Below are positions 7,184-14,601 of a stretch of 64,000 nucleotides of DNA, piece after piece. Each line of letters begins with the position of its first letter. The first letter of the stretch is position 1. Under the pieces are notes generated by a model. That model did no database searches. It was not told the DNA's origin and was given only the letters and a program-made list of their open reading frames with translations. The DNA is from Pseudomonas protegens CHA0. Lineage in GTDB: Bacteria; Pseudomonadota; Gammaproteobacteria; Pseudomonadales; Pseudomonadaceae. A program made the translations under genes and the position numbers. The stretch covers positions 2,605,001 through 2,669,000 of the forward strand of contig NC_021237.1 of NCBI RefSeq assembly GCF_000397205.1, read 5' to 3'.

Positions 7184-8728
7184 ATGGCCAACTTCCAGCT
7201 GTTCAACACCCAACAGGCAAAAGCGCCAGCGAGCACCACCCTGAACGCTTCCAAGGCCGGGGCCTATGCCTACAACGCCAAGCATCGCCTGGCCCAGCTG
7301 GCGGTCACCGGTTGCCTGAACTCGACCTTCTACACCTCGCCTGAAGGCCAGCTGGAAGCGGTACTGCAATTGGTGAGCGAGCTGGACAGCCGCTTCGTCG
7401 CCCAGGCCGCCCGTTACGCTCGGCAGCAAGGCCATATGAAGGACATGCCGGCGCTGCTGCTGGCGGCACTGACCGCGCAACGCTCGGCCCTGGTGCCGGA
7501 GCTGTTCGCCCAGGTGGTGGACAACGGCAAGATGCTGCGCAACTTCGTGCAGATCCTGCGCAGCGGCGTGACCGGGCGCAAATCCCTGGGGTCGCAGCCC
7601 AAGCGCCTGGTGCAGAACTGGTTGAACAGCGCTACCGAGCGCCAGCTGTTGCAGGCCTCGATCGGCAACCAGCCGTCCCTGGCGGACGTGGTGAAGATGG
7701 TTCACCCCAAGCCAAGCGAGGCCTGGCGTGAAGCCTTCTTTGCCTGGTTGATCGGCAAGCCGGTGGATGTGCAGGCGCTGCCTGAGCTGACCCGGGACCT
7801 GTTGGCGTTTCGCAGCGGAGCGACCCGGGAAGTGCCCCAGGTGCCGTTCCAGTTGCTCGGCAACGAGACACTGAGCACCGAACAATGGGCCGGGCAGGCC
7901 CGCAACATGGGCTGGCAGGGGCTGCGCATGAACCTCAATACCCTGGCGCGCCACGGCGCGTTCCAGGTGCCGGGTTGCACCGAGTACGTGGCGGCGCGGC
8001 TGGCGGATGCGGGGGAGGCGGCCAAGGCTCGGGTCTATCCGTACCAGTTGCTGGCGGCCTACCGCATGGCCGGTGACGAGGTGCCGCAGCCGGTCCGCGA
8101 GGCGCTGCAGGATGCCCTGGAGCTGTCCCTGGCCAACGTGCCGGCGCTGGCGGGCAACGTGGTGGTCTGCCCGGATGTATCGGGCTCGATGCACAGCCCT
8201 GTTACCGGCTATCGCCAGGGCGCCACCACCGCGGTGCGCTGCATCGATGTGGCGGCACTGGTGGCGGCAGCGGTGTTGCGCAAGCAGCCGGCGGCGCGGG
8301 TCATGCCGTTCGAGCGTGGAGTGGTGAACATCCACCTCAACCCGCGGGACAGCGTGATGAGCAATGCGCAGAAGCTGGCGAACATCGGCGGAGGGGGGAC
8401 CAACTGCTCGGCGCCCCTGGCACAACTGGCCAATGCCAAGAGCCGCGTGGACACGCTGATCCTGGTCTCGGACAACGAGTCGTGGATCGATGCGCGGCGC
8501 CACGGCGCCACGGAAACGATGCGCCAGTGGGAGCGGATCCGGGCCATCAACCCGCAGGCGAAGCTGGTATGCATCGACATGCAGCCCGGGGCCACGACCC
8601 AGGCACCGGACCGCGAGGACATCCTCAACGTCGGCGGCTTCAGTGACGCGGTGTTCGATGTGATTGAGCAGTTCACTGCGGGCAATTACGGTGCGCAGCA
8701 CTGGGTAAAGGCGATCGAGGCGATGTAA
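7184..8728 (+). CDS. rsr: Ro60 orthologue Rsr (TROVE-domain RNA-binding protein)
   Basis: 514 residues, of usual Ro60 length. The N-terminal two thirds is the TROVE HEAT-like ring (for example AARYARQQGHMKDMPALLLA near 75-95), which holds single-stranded RNA ends in its cavity and Y RNA on its surface. The C-terminus is a von Willebrand A domain with an intact MIDAS, DVSGS at 331-335, then TLILVSDNESWID. In known bacteria Rsr acts with Y RNA and exonucleases in RNA quality control. It is the first gene after the sigma54 promoter, and its 3' side carries five Y-RNA-like units, the natural partners. Confidence 0.95.
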   Translation: MANFQLFNTQQAKAPASTTLNASKAGAYAYNAKHRLAQLAVTGCLNSTFYTSPEGQLEAVLQLVSELDSRFVAQAARYARQQGHMKDMPALLLAALTAQRSALVPELFAQVVDNGKMLRNFVQILRSGVTGRKSLGSQPKRLVQNWLNSATERQLLQASIGNQPSLADVVKMVHPKPSEAWREAFFAWLIGKPVDVQALPELTRDLLAFRSGATREVPQVPFQLLGNETLSTEQWAGQARNMGWQGLRMNLNTLARHGAFQVPGCTEYVAARLADAGEAAKARVYPYQLLAAYRMAGDEVPQPVREALQDALELSLANVPALAGNVVVCPDVSGSMHSPVTGYRQGATTAVRCIDVAALVAAAVLRKQPAARVMPFERGVVNIHLNPRDSVMSNAQKLANIGGGGTNCSAPLAQLANAKSRVDTLILVSDNESWIDARRHGATETMRQWERIRAINPQAKLVCIDMQPGATTQAPDREDILNVGGFSDAVFDVIEQFTAGNYGAQHWVKAIEAM

Positions 8729-8756
8729 CGCTGATCGGTAGAGGATGACACAGACC

Positions 8757-8792
8757 GTGCGCCGGCCAGCCGGCGCACACCACAGATTTTTT
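8757..8792 (+). terminator. Terminator-like hairpin between rsr and the Y RNA array
   Basis: GTGCGCCGGC (8757-8766) is perfectly repeated inverted at 8769-8778, and a run of six T follows at 8787-8792. The eight-base gap before the T-tract is longer than ideal, so it may attenuate rather than stop transcription, or protect the rsr 3' end after processing. It could set the ratio of rsr mRNA to downstream ncRNA and rtc mRNA. Confidence 0.5.
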
Positions 8793-8799
8793 GCTCATT

Positions 8800-8857
8800 G
8801 GCCCTGAATGCCGCTGTGACTACATCCAAAGGCGTCTCAGCAACTCTTGTCAGGGCC
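8800..8857 (+). ncRNA. Y-RNA-like unit 1 (minimal, no tRNA module)
   Basis: GGCCCTGA (8800-8807) pairs perfectly with TCAGGGCC (8850-8857). The inner borders carry the array signature: GAATGC at 8806 and TTGTCA at 8847. The inside is only a short hairpin (GCTGTGAC with GTCTCAGC, one mismatch) and a loop with ACTACATCCAA, a segment shared with unit 3. Relative to units 2-5, a C-G pair next to the signature is replaced by T-A on both strands, a compensatory change. It would be a Ro60-binding stem without the tRNA mimic. Transcript ends are not known. Confidence 0.6.
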
Positions 8858-8863
8858 GGTGAC

Positions 8864-8939
8864 GGCACGAATGCCAGTGGCTGTACATATTGGTTAAGCC
8901 GGTTCGAATCCGGCGATCAGTCACTTCTTTTGTCGTGCC
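8864..8939 (+). ncRNA. Y-RNA-like unit 2 (T-arm only)
   Basis: The closing stem GGCACGA (8864-8870) pairs with TCGTGCC (8933-8939), and a run of six T follows at 8943-8948. Signatures are GAATGC at 8869 and TTGTCG at 8930. Inside, GTGGCTG (8877-8883) pairs with CAGTCAC (8918-8924) and encloses a perfect tRNA T-arm: GCCGG, loop TTCGAAT, CCGGC (8898-8914). No acceptor or D-arm is present. It is intermediate between unit 1 and the full units 3-5. Confidence 0.75.
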
Positions 8940-8956
8940 ACCTTTTTTGCAGTTTT

Positions 8957-9088
8957 TGCGACGAATGCTGATGGAACTACATCCAAGGTTCGAGATGCGG
9001 GTTCGATTCCCGCCGGTGCCGGAAAACGGCGCCGTGGTTCAATGGTCAGAACGCGAATGCACCGTTTCATCGACTCCTTGTCGTCGCA
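8957..9088 (+). ncRNA. Y-RNA-like unit 3 with permuted tRNA-like module
   Basis: The closing stem TGCGACGA (8957-8964) pairs with TCGTCGCA (9081-9088); signatures are GAATGC at 8963 and TTGTCG at 9078. The order inside is T-arm GCGGG-TTCGATT-CCCGC (8997-9013), an acceptor-like hairpin CGGTGCCG with CGGCGCCG around a short A-rich loop, then a D-arm GTTC-AATGGTCA-GAAC. This is tRNA order cut at the anticodon and closed at the acceptor end. TCTTTTCC follows the stem and a CCCGCC/GGCGGG hairpin lies at 9098-9111. Confidence 0.85.
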
Positions 9089-9113
9089 TCTTTTCCCCCC
9101 GCCTCGGCGGGAT

Positions 9114-9221
9114 GGCAGCGAATGCCACGGGTACTACATCGTGTCGCGGGTTCGAACCCCGCCAGCCGCAAGGCTGTAGCTCAGTCGGTAGAGCAAATGT
9201 GCCTGTTCCCTTGTCGCTGCC
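9114..9221 (+). ncRNA. Y-RNA-like unit 4 with permuted tRNA-like module
   Basis: The closing stem GGCAGCGA (9114-9121) pairs with TCGCTGCC (9214-9221); signatures are GAATGC at 9120 and TTGTCG at 9211. T-arm GCGGG-TTCGAAC-CCCGC (9146-9162); acceptor CAGCC/GGCTG (9163-9176) capped by a GCAA tetraloop in place of the CCA end; canonical D-arm GCTC-AGTCGGTA-GAGC (9179-9194). It is the closest to a real tRNA elbow of the five. A GC hairpin (9223-9237) follows and could mark the 3' side. Confidence 0.88.
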
Positions 9222-9248
9222 CGCAGGCCCGGCCTGCACCGATTGACC

Positions 9249-9363
9249 CGGCGAATGCCGGTGGAACTACAGGACAGCGTGGTCGCGGGTTCGAGTCCCG
9301 TTCACCGCAAGGTGCTAGCTCAGAGGCAGAGCGCGCTGCATGTTTCACCTCCACTTGTCGCCG
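9249..9363 (+). ncRNA. Y-RNA-like unit 5 with permuted tRNA-like module
   Basis: The closing stem CGGCGA (9249-9254) pairs with TCGCCG (9358-9363); signatures are GAATGC at 9253 and TTGTCG at 9355. T-arm GCGGG-TTCGAGT-CCCGT (9285-9301, last pair G-T); acceptor CACC/GGTG (9303-9314) again capped by GCAA; D-arm GCTC-AGAGGCA-GAGC (9318-9332). It resembles unit 4 in layout but its acceptor stem sequence differs, so the pair is not a recent exact duplication. Confidence 0.85.
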
Positions 9364-9386
9364 TTTGCACCGAACACCGCAATTGC

Positions 9387-9447
9387 GTAGGAGCTGGCTT
9401 GCCAGCGAAGAGACCCCCGAGATCGTCTTCTGCGACCCGGCTCCTGC
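9387..9447. repeat. Partial REP element between Y RNA array and rtcB
   Basis: GTAGGAGCTGGCTTGCCAGCGAAG opens the unit in standard form, but the closing arm is degenerate (ACCCGGCTCCTGC). It lies inside the operon between the ncRNA array and rtcB, where a hairpin could separate stable ncRNA from the mRNA. Confidence 0.7.
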
Positions 9448-9500
9448 GCACCCTATTGAACAAGGCCGTATCCGCGGCCACAGGAAAAAGAGTCAACGAC

Positions 9501-10727
9501 ATGGAACACAAGACCTACCAGCTGCTGGAAGTCGCCAACGGCAAGCCGATCAAGATGTGGACCCAGGGCGTGCCGGTGGAAAACGAAGCCCGCCAGCAAT
9601 TGATGAACACCGCGAAGATGCCGTTCATCTTCAAGCACCTGGCGGTGATGCCCGACGTGCACCTGGGTAAGGGTTCGACCATCGGTAGCGTGATCCCCAC
9701 GGTGGGCGCGATCATCCCGGCTGCGGTCGGGGTGGATATCGGCTGCGGAATGATCGCCGCCCGTACTTCGCTGACCGCCTCCGACCTGCCGGATAACCTG
9801 GCCGGGTTGCGTAGCGCCATCGAGCAGGCGGTGCCCCACGGCCGTACCTCGCCCCGTAGCGGTCGCGATAAAGGTGCCTGGGGTGATGTGCCGCAGCAGA
9901 CCGACCTGGCTTGGGCGGCCTTGCATCCGCGCTTCAAGGCGATCACCGATAAGTACCCGGCCCTGGCCAACAGCAACAACCGCCAGCACCTGGGAACCCT
10001 CGGCGGGGGTAACCACTTCATCGAGGTCTGCCTGGATGAGGCCAACCGGGTCTGGTTCATGCTCCACAGCGGTTCCCGTGGCGTAGGTAACGCCATCGGC
10101 AACCTGTTCATTCACCTGGCCCAGGCCGATATGCGCCAGCACATCGCCAACCTGCCGGACCGCGACCTGGCCTATTTCGAGGAAGGCAGCCAGCACTTCA
10201 ACGATTACGTGGAAGCGGTGGCCTGGGCCCAGGATTTCGCCCGGCAGAACCGTGAGCTGATGATGCAACTGGTGATCCAGGCCACCCGCAAGGTGATCAG
10301 CAAGCCCTTCGAGGTGGCGCTGGAGGCAGTCAACTGCCACCACAACTACGTGCAGAAGGAGCGCCACTTCGGTGAAGAGGTGCTGGTGACCCGCAAGGGG
10401 GCGGTGTCGGCGAAGAAGGGCGAGCTGGGGATCATTCCGGGTTCGATGGGGGCCAAGAGCTTCATTGTCCGCGGATTGGGTAACGAGGAGGCGTTCTGCT
10501 CCTGCAGCCACGGCGCGGGGCGTACCATGAGCCGCACCAAGGCCAAGAACACCTTCACCCTGGCCGACCAGATCCGCGCGACCGCCCATGTGGAGTGCCG
10601 TAAGGACGAAGCGGTGATCGATGAAATCCCGATGGCCTACAAGGACATCGACCAAGTGATGCACGCCCAGCGCGAGCTGGTGGAAGTGCTGCACACCCTG
10701 CGTCAGGTGGTGTGCGTTAAGGGGTAG
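9501..10727 (+). CDS. rtcB: RNA-splicing ligase RtcB
   Basis: 408 residues, the E. coli RtcB length. The start is the ATG at 9501; the frame extends upstream only as shadow over the ncRNA array. RtcB joins RNA 2',3'-cyclic-phosphate or 3'-phosphate ends to 5'-OH ends using GTP and Mn. Visible metal and catalytic residues: GVDIGCGM (Cys82), GGGNHFIE (His172), HSGSRGVG (His189), NCHHNY (280-281), and the guanylylated His337 in SCSHGAGR. Four bases separate its stop from the next gene. It is co-directional with rsr under the sigma54 promoter. Confidence 0.97.
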   Translation: MEHKTYQLLEVANGKPIKMWTQGVPVENEARQQLMNTAKMPFIFKHLAVMPDVHLGKGSTIGSVIPTVGAIIPAAVGVDIGCGMIAARTSLTASDLPDNLAGLRSAIEQAVPHGRTSPRSGRDKGAWGDVPQQTDLAWAALHPRFKAITDKYPALANSNNRQHLGTLGGGNHFIEVCLDEANRVWFMLHSGSRGVGNAIGNLFIHLAQADMRQHIANLPDRDLAYFEEGSQHFNDYVEAVAWAQDFARQNRELMMQLVIQATRKVISKPFEVALEAVNCHHNYVQKERHFGEEVLVTRKGAVSAKKGELGIIPGSMGAKSFIVRGLGNEEAFCSCSHGAGRTMSRTKAKNTFTLADQIRATAHVECRKDEAVIDEIPMAYKDIDQVMHAQRELVEVLHTLRQVVCVKG

Positions 10728-10731
10728 AACA

Positions 10732-12075
10732 ATGGACGACATGGATGCATTGATAGCAACCCCGCCCGGCTGGCAGTACCAGCTGAGCGACTACGAAGCC
10801 CGCCGCGTGCGGGAGGTGATGGACGAGTTGGACAGGCACAGCGCCTGGCTGGAGCTGAGCCGCTTCGGCAACGGTTTCGTGCGTCAGGCCGCGGTGCGCG
10901 GGCTGGCCGCGCAGCCTTCGGCAGAGGCCCTGGTGGCTTTGCTGGAGCGCCTCAACGACTGGGTGCCCCAGGTTCGCCAGGAGGCCGCCGCGGCGGTCGA
11001 GGCCTATTGGGTGCCGGAGCATGCCGGGCTGCTGTTGCAGACCCTGGCACCGCTGCTGGCCCTGGCCGGCAAGCAGCGCGCCGACCACGGCGCGACTCTG
11101 GAGCGGGCCAGCGCCGTGTTGCAACTGGCCCAGGTGCGCGACCAGGTGCAAGGGGCCTTTGGCACTTGCCGGGGCAAGGCTGCGCGCTTTGTCTTCGAGC
11201 TGTTGCTCAAGGGCGTCGAGGACCGACCGGCGCTGCTGGCCATGGCCCTGCGCCACCCGGAGGTCAGCGTGCGGCAGATGGCGGTGGACGCCTGCGCCGA
11301 ACTGCCCGATGAGCAGGCGCTGCCCTTGCTGGAAGAGGTGATGCGCAGCTGCGGCGCCAGTGTGCGGGTCAAGGCCCTGCGGCTGCTGCTGTCGCGTCTG
11401 GCCGATTGTCGCGAGTATCTGGCGCAGGCCCTGCTCGACCCTTCGGGGGCCTTGCGTTGCCTGGCCCACTGGGCCGCGCCGCGCCATGGGCTGGACCCGC
11501 GGGCAGTGCTGCTGGCCCGCTTGCAGCAGCCGGCCCCGGGCAACAAGCGCCAGTGGCTGGGGCTACTGGGGTTGGTCAGGGAGCTGCAGGAGCCACAGGC
11601 CGATGCCATGGTGCGCCAGGCCCTGGCTTCGCCGGCGCTGAGCGTGCGCCTGCAGGCCCTGCAAACCCTGGGTGAACGTGGCATGGCCGAGCAACTGGCG
11701 GCCCTGGACGATGCCTCGGACAAGGTCTTCGACTGCGCCCTGGGCCTGTTGCGCCAGCAGCCGTGGGCGGTATTCGACGAGGCCCTGGAGCAGCGTCTGG
11801 ACCAGCATTGGCACGATCTGCCCAAGGCGCGACGCTGGGCCATGCTGGCCCTCAAACCGGGCTGGCGTCAGTTGGAGTACCTGCTGTGGCGCCTGGGGCA
11901 GGGCGGCAGTGACGCCGCCTATTGGCGCGAGGCCCTGGCACGCTGGTGCGATAGCCGCTACGGGATGTTCGACCCGGTGACCCCCAAGCCCCTGCGCGAG
12001 GCCATGGTGCAACGCTTGCAGGCGATGGAAGCCGCCGGGGAATTACCCGCCGGTTCGGTCCAGCGGCTGTTGTGA
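10732..12075 (+). CDS. HEAT-repeat protein of the RNA-repair operon
   Basis: 447 residues made almost wholly of helical pairs of HEAT/PBS-lyase type, for example FVRQAAVRGLAAQPSAEALV, WVPQVRQEAAAAVEAYW, EVSVRQMAVDACAELPDEQA and ASVRVKALRLLLSRLADC. There is no signal peptide or catalytic motif. HEAT solenoids are usually scaffolds or nucleic-acid or protein binders. It starts four bases after rtcB, so translational coupling is likely. Its placement between rtcB and rtcA suggests a role in substrate handling, by inference only. Confidence 0.75.
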   Translation: MDDMDALIATPPGWQYQLSDYEARRVREVMDELDRHSAWLELSRFGNGFVRQAAVRGLAAQPSAEALVALLERLNDWVPQVRQEAAAAVEAYWVPEHAGLLLQTLAPLLALAGKQRADHGATLERASAVLQLAQVRDQVQGAFGTCRGKAARFVFELLLKGVEDRPALLAMALRHPEVSVRQMAVDACAELPDEQALPLLEEVMRSCGASVRVKALRLLLSRLADCREYLAQALLDPSGALRCLAHWAAPRHGLDPRAVLLARLQQPAPGNKRQWLGLLGLVRELQEPQADAMVRQALASPALSVRLQALQTLGERGMAEQLAALDDASDKVFDCALGLLRQQPWAVFDEALEQRLDQHWHDLPKARRWAMLALKPGWRQLEYLLWRLGQGGSDAAYWREALARWCDSRYGMFDPVTPKPLREAMVQRLQAMEAAGELPAGSVQRLL

Positions 12076-12091
12076 GGAAAGGAGAACCGCC

Positions 12092-12721
12092 ATGTTGACC
12101 CCGGTTGAAGATGAGCACAGCCAGGCGCTGCGCCAACAGCTGGAAGCGGCGTTTTGCGTGTTCGATTTTGTGCGGCTGGCGGTGGAGCCGGGTGTCGAGG
12201 TGAATCAGGCCTTGCATCGCCAGGGCTTGCAGCACCTGTATCAACACCTGATGGCCAGGCGCCGTGAGGCCTGGAAAAAGCTGCGCCAGGACCCGCGCTA
12301 CGCCGACGTTGGTGAACCGCAGATGCGCTGGGAACCGGAGCGGGCACTGCCTGAGCGGCTCAGCCCGCAGCAGGTCCGGCAACTGGTTTGCGAAGACCCG
12401 GAGCAGCAGGACTGGGCCTTGTACCGGGCGTTTTGCCAGCCACCGTACGGGTTGCATTTCCCGGGTGGGGCCGAGCAGGCCCGGCAGGTGTACGGCCAAT
12501 GGCTGGACCTGCTGGGGCTCGATCTCCAGCAGCAGCCCCAGGTGATCAACTGGGTGGGCGACCTGGAGCTGGATTGTCAGGCCCCGGCCATGGGCCCGCA
12601 TCTGCTGCCCTGGAGTGAATATTTCGACGAAGGCCTGGAATGGTGGGGCGTCTGGTGCCTGACGGTGTGGAACCCCGAGCGCCGGACCCTGAGTGTGCTG
12701 GCCGCCAGCGCCACGGATTGA
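12092..12721 (+). CDS. Uncharacterised protein of the RNA-repair operon
   Basis: 209 residues, not recognised. A strong GGAAAGGAGAA site precedes the ATG, and the gene follows the HEAT protein by 16 bp. The sequence is acidic and rich in Trp and Gln, with no signal peptide, TM helix or known catalytic motif. The C-terminal half has several aromatic clusters (SEYFDEGLEWWGVWCLTVWNP), suggesting a small folded domain. Its position between a HEAT protein and a nucleotidyltransferase makes a shared complex plausible. Confidence 0.7.
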   Translation: MLTPVEDEHSQALRQQLEAAFCVFDFVRLAVEPGVEVNQALHRQGLQHLYQHLMARRREAWKKLRQDPRYADVGEPQMRWEPERALPERLSPQQVRQLVCEDPEQQDWALYRAFCQPPYGLHFPGGAEQARQVYGQWLDLLGLDLQQQPQVINWVGDLELDCQAPAMGPHLLPWSEYFDEGLEWWGVWCLTVWNPERRTLSVLAASATD

Positions 12722-12736
12722 ACAAGGAAAAGGATC

Positions 12737-13525
12737 ATGGAACATCTGGAGCGCCATCCCCTGAGCAGCGCCATGCGCGAACGGGTATTGGCCGAGCTGG
12801 CGCGGATCGAGCGCGAGCGCAATGTGCAGGTGCTGTACGCCTGCGAATCCGGCAGTCGGGCCTCGGGCTTTGCCTCTACCGACAGCGATTACGATGTGCG
12901 TTTCGTCTATGTGGAAAAGCCCGAATGGTTCATCCAGGTGGATGCCGGGCGCGACGTGATCGAGCGGCCCCTGGACGACGAGCTGGACATCAGCGGCTGG
13001 GAACTGCGCAAGACCCTGGGGCTGTTGCGCAAGTCCAACCCGACCCTGCTGGAATGGCTGGATTCGCCCCTGGTGTACCGCAGCGAACCGACCGCCGCCG
13101 AGCGCCTGCGTGAGCTGGCCGAGGCGTTCTACAGCCCGCCGGCGGCGCGCAACCATTATCTGTCGATGGCCAGGAAGAACTTTCGCGGTTACCTGCAAGG
13201 CGACAGCGTGCGCTTCAAGAAGTACTTCTACGTCCTGCGGCCATTGCTGGCGGTGCGCTGGATCGACCAGGGGCGCGGCCGACCGCCGATGACCTTCGCC
13301 GACCTGCTGACCACCGTCGACCATCAGCCACTGCTGGACGAGGTGGCTGAGCTGCTGGTTTTGAAACGCTGCGCCGACGAGTCCGCCTACGGACCGCGAC
13401 GCCCGGCACTGCACGCCTTTATCGCCGCCGAGCTGGAACGCCCGATGCCGAAACTGGTGCGTACCCATGAAGACAACGCGTTGCTGGACGCTTACCTGCG
13501 GGAAACGGTCCGGCACTACGCCTGA
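12737..13525 (+). CDS. Pol-beta-type nucleotidyltransferase (YcgL/COG3541-like) of the RNA-repair operon
   Basis: 262 residues. The nucleotidyltransferase signature is intact: ESGSRASGFASTDSDYDVRFVYV (about residues 40-60), giving GSR, then S-D-x-D metal ligands. A helical C-terminal part follows (RNHYLSMARKNFRGYLQGD). The family resembles COG3541 'predicted nucleotidyltransferase'. Members of this fold add nucleotides to RNA, proteins or small molecules. Co-transcription with rtcB and rtcA makes RNA 3'-end addition the first hypothesis, unproven. It is spaced 15 bp from the gene before and 8 bp from rtcA. Confidence 0.8.
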   Translation: MEHLERHPLSSAMRERVLAELARIERERNVQVLYACESGSRASGFASTDSDYDVRFVYVEKPEWFIQVDAGRDVIERPLDDELDISGWELRKTLGLLRKSNPTLLEWLDSPLVYRSEPTAAERLRELAEAFYSPPAARNHYLSMARKNFRGYLQGDSVRFKKYFYVLRPLLAVRWIDQGRGRPPMTFADLLTTVDHQPLLDEVAELLVLKRCADESAYGPRRPALHAFIAAELERPMPKLVRTHEDNALLDAYLRETVRHYA

Positions 13526-13533
13526 GGAATGTG

Positions 13534-14562
13534 ATGAAACAGGATGTAATCGAACTGGACGGCGCCATCGGCGGCGGCCAGGTACTGCGCAGCGCCCTGA
13601 GCCTGTCGATGCTCACCGGCAAGACCCTGCGTATCCATAATATTCGCGCCCGGCGCAGCCGCCCGGGGCTGTTGCGCCAGCACCTGACCGCGGTGCTGGC
13701 GGCGGCCCAGGTATGTGGCGCCAGAACCACTGGGGCCGAGCTTGGCTCCCAGGTCCTGAGCTTCGAGCCGGGGCCGATCCGCGGCGGCGACTACCGCTTC
13801 GCCATCGGCACCGCCGGCAGTTGCACCCTGGTGCTGCAGACCCTGCTGCCGGCCTTGCTGCGGGCGCCGCAGCCGAGCCGCGTGAGCATCAGCGGCGGCA
13901 CCCACAACCCCCTGGCGCCGCCGGTGGATTTCCTCCAGCAGGCCTGGCTGCCGCAACTGCGGCGCATGGGCGGGCGGGTGGAACTGCAGCTGCTGCGCCA
14001 TGGTTTTGTCCCGGCCGGCGGTGGCGAGCTGGAGGCCTTTATCCAGCCTTCGGAGCTGCAACCCTTGCATCTTCAAGAGCGCGGAGCATTGCTCGGCAGT
14101 CGAGCCTGGGCCTTGAGCGCGGGCCTGCCGGAGCATGTGGCGGAACGCGAGTTGCGCCGGGTGCACGATCGCCTGCAACTGCCTCGCGAGCAGCTCACCC
14201 CGGTGCTGCTGGATGAAGAGTACGGCCCGGGCAATGTGCTGCTGCTGGAGTTCGCCTTCGAGCACCTGACCGAGCTGTTTTGCGGTTTCGGCCAGAACAG
14301 CCTGCGGGCGGAGAAGGTCGCCGACGGCGCCATCGATCAGGCCCGGGACTGGCTGGACTCCGGTGCCGCAGTGGCGGAACACCTGGCCGATCAACTGTTG
14401 CTGCCCATGGCCCTGGCCGGTGGCGGCAGCTTCACCACGCCGTGCATGACCGAGCACCTGCAGAGCAATATCCGGGTGATCGAGGCATTTTTGCCGGTGC
14501 GGATCGAGGCGCGGCCACTGAGCGAGCAAGTGCTGCAGGTGCAATGCCACGCCCTGTCGTGA
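13534..14562 (+). CDS. rtcA: RNA 3'-terminal phosphate cyclase RtcA
   Basis: 342 residues. The ATG at 13534 has GAGGA five bases upstream and is preferred over the GTG at 13531. RtcA converts RNA 3'-phosphate to 2',3'-cyclic phosphate with ATP through an enzyme-AMP intermediate. It carries the N-terminal family motif (LDGAIGGGQVLRSALSLS), the RCL signature GTAGSCTLVLQTLLP and the catalytic His in TEHLQSNIRV near the C-terminus. It is the last gene of the operon; a GST gene follows in the same direction after 39 bp. Confidence 0.95.
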   Translation: MKQDVIELDGAIGGGQVLRSALSLSMLTGKTLRIHNIRARRSRPGLLRQHLTAVLAAAQVCGARTTGAELGSQVLSFEPGPIRGGDYRFAIGTAGSCTLVLQTLLPALLRAPQPSRVSISGGTHNPLAPPVDFLQQAWLPQLRRMGGRVELQLLRHGFVPAGGGELEAFIQPSELQPLHLQERGALLGSRAWALSAGLPEHVAERELRRVHDRLQLPREQLTPVLLDEEYGPGNVLLLEFAFEHLTELFCGFGQNSLRAEKVADGAIDQARDWLDSGAAVAEHLADQLLLPMALAGGGSFTTPCMTEHLQSNIRVIEAFLPVRIEARPLSEQVLQVQCHALS

Positions 14563-14601
14563 AAGGGCTAATGGGCCCGGGTCATCAAGGAGGTTGTCGC
14601 C

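Noticed and set aside
8890..9340. Four T-arms and three D-arms that look like tRNA genes
   Set aside because: The arms occur in permuted order (T-arm before D-arm), no anticodon arm joins them, and acceptor strands are linked by loops with no CCA end. They are not tRNA genes but parts of Y-RNA-like units.
8890..9670. Open frames through the array (8890-9246, 9122-9670, and the upstream part of 9243-10727)
   Set aside because: They cross conserved RNA stems, lack ribosome sites, and their products are low-complexity shadows. The rtcB start is at 9501.
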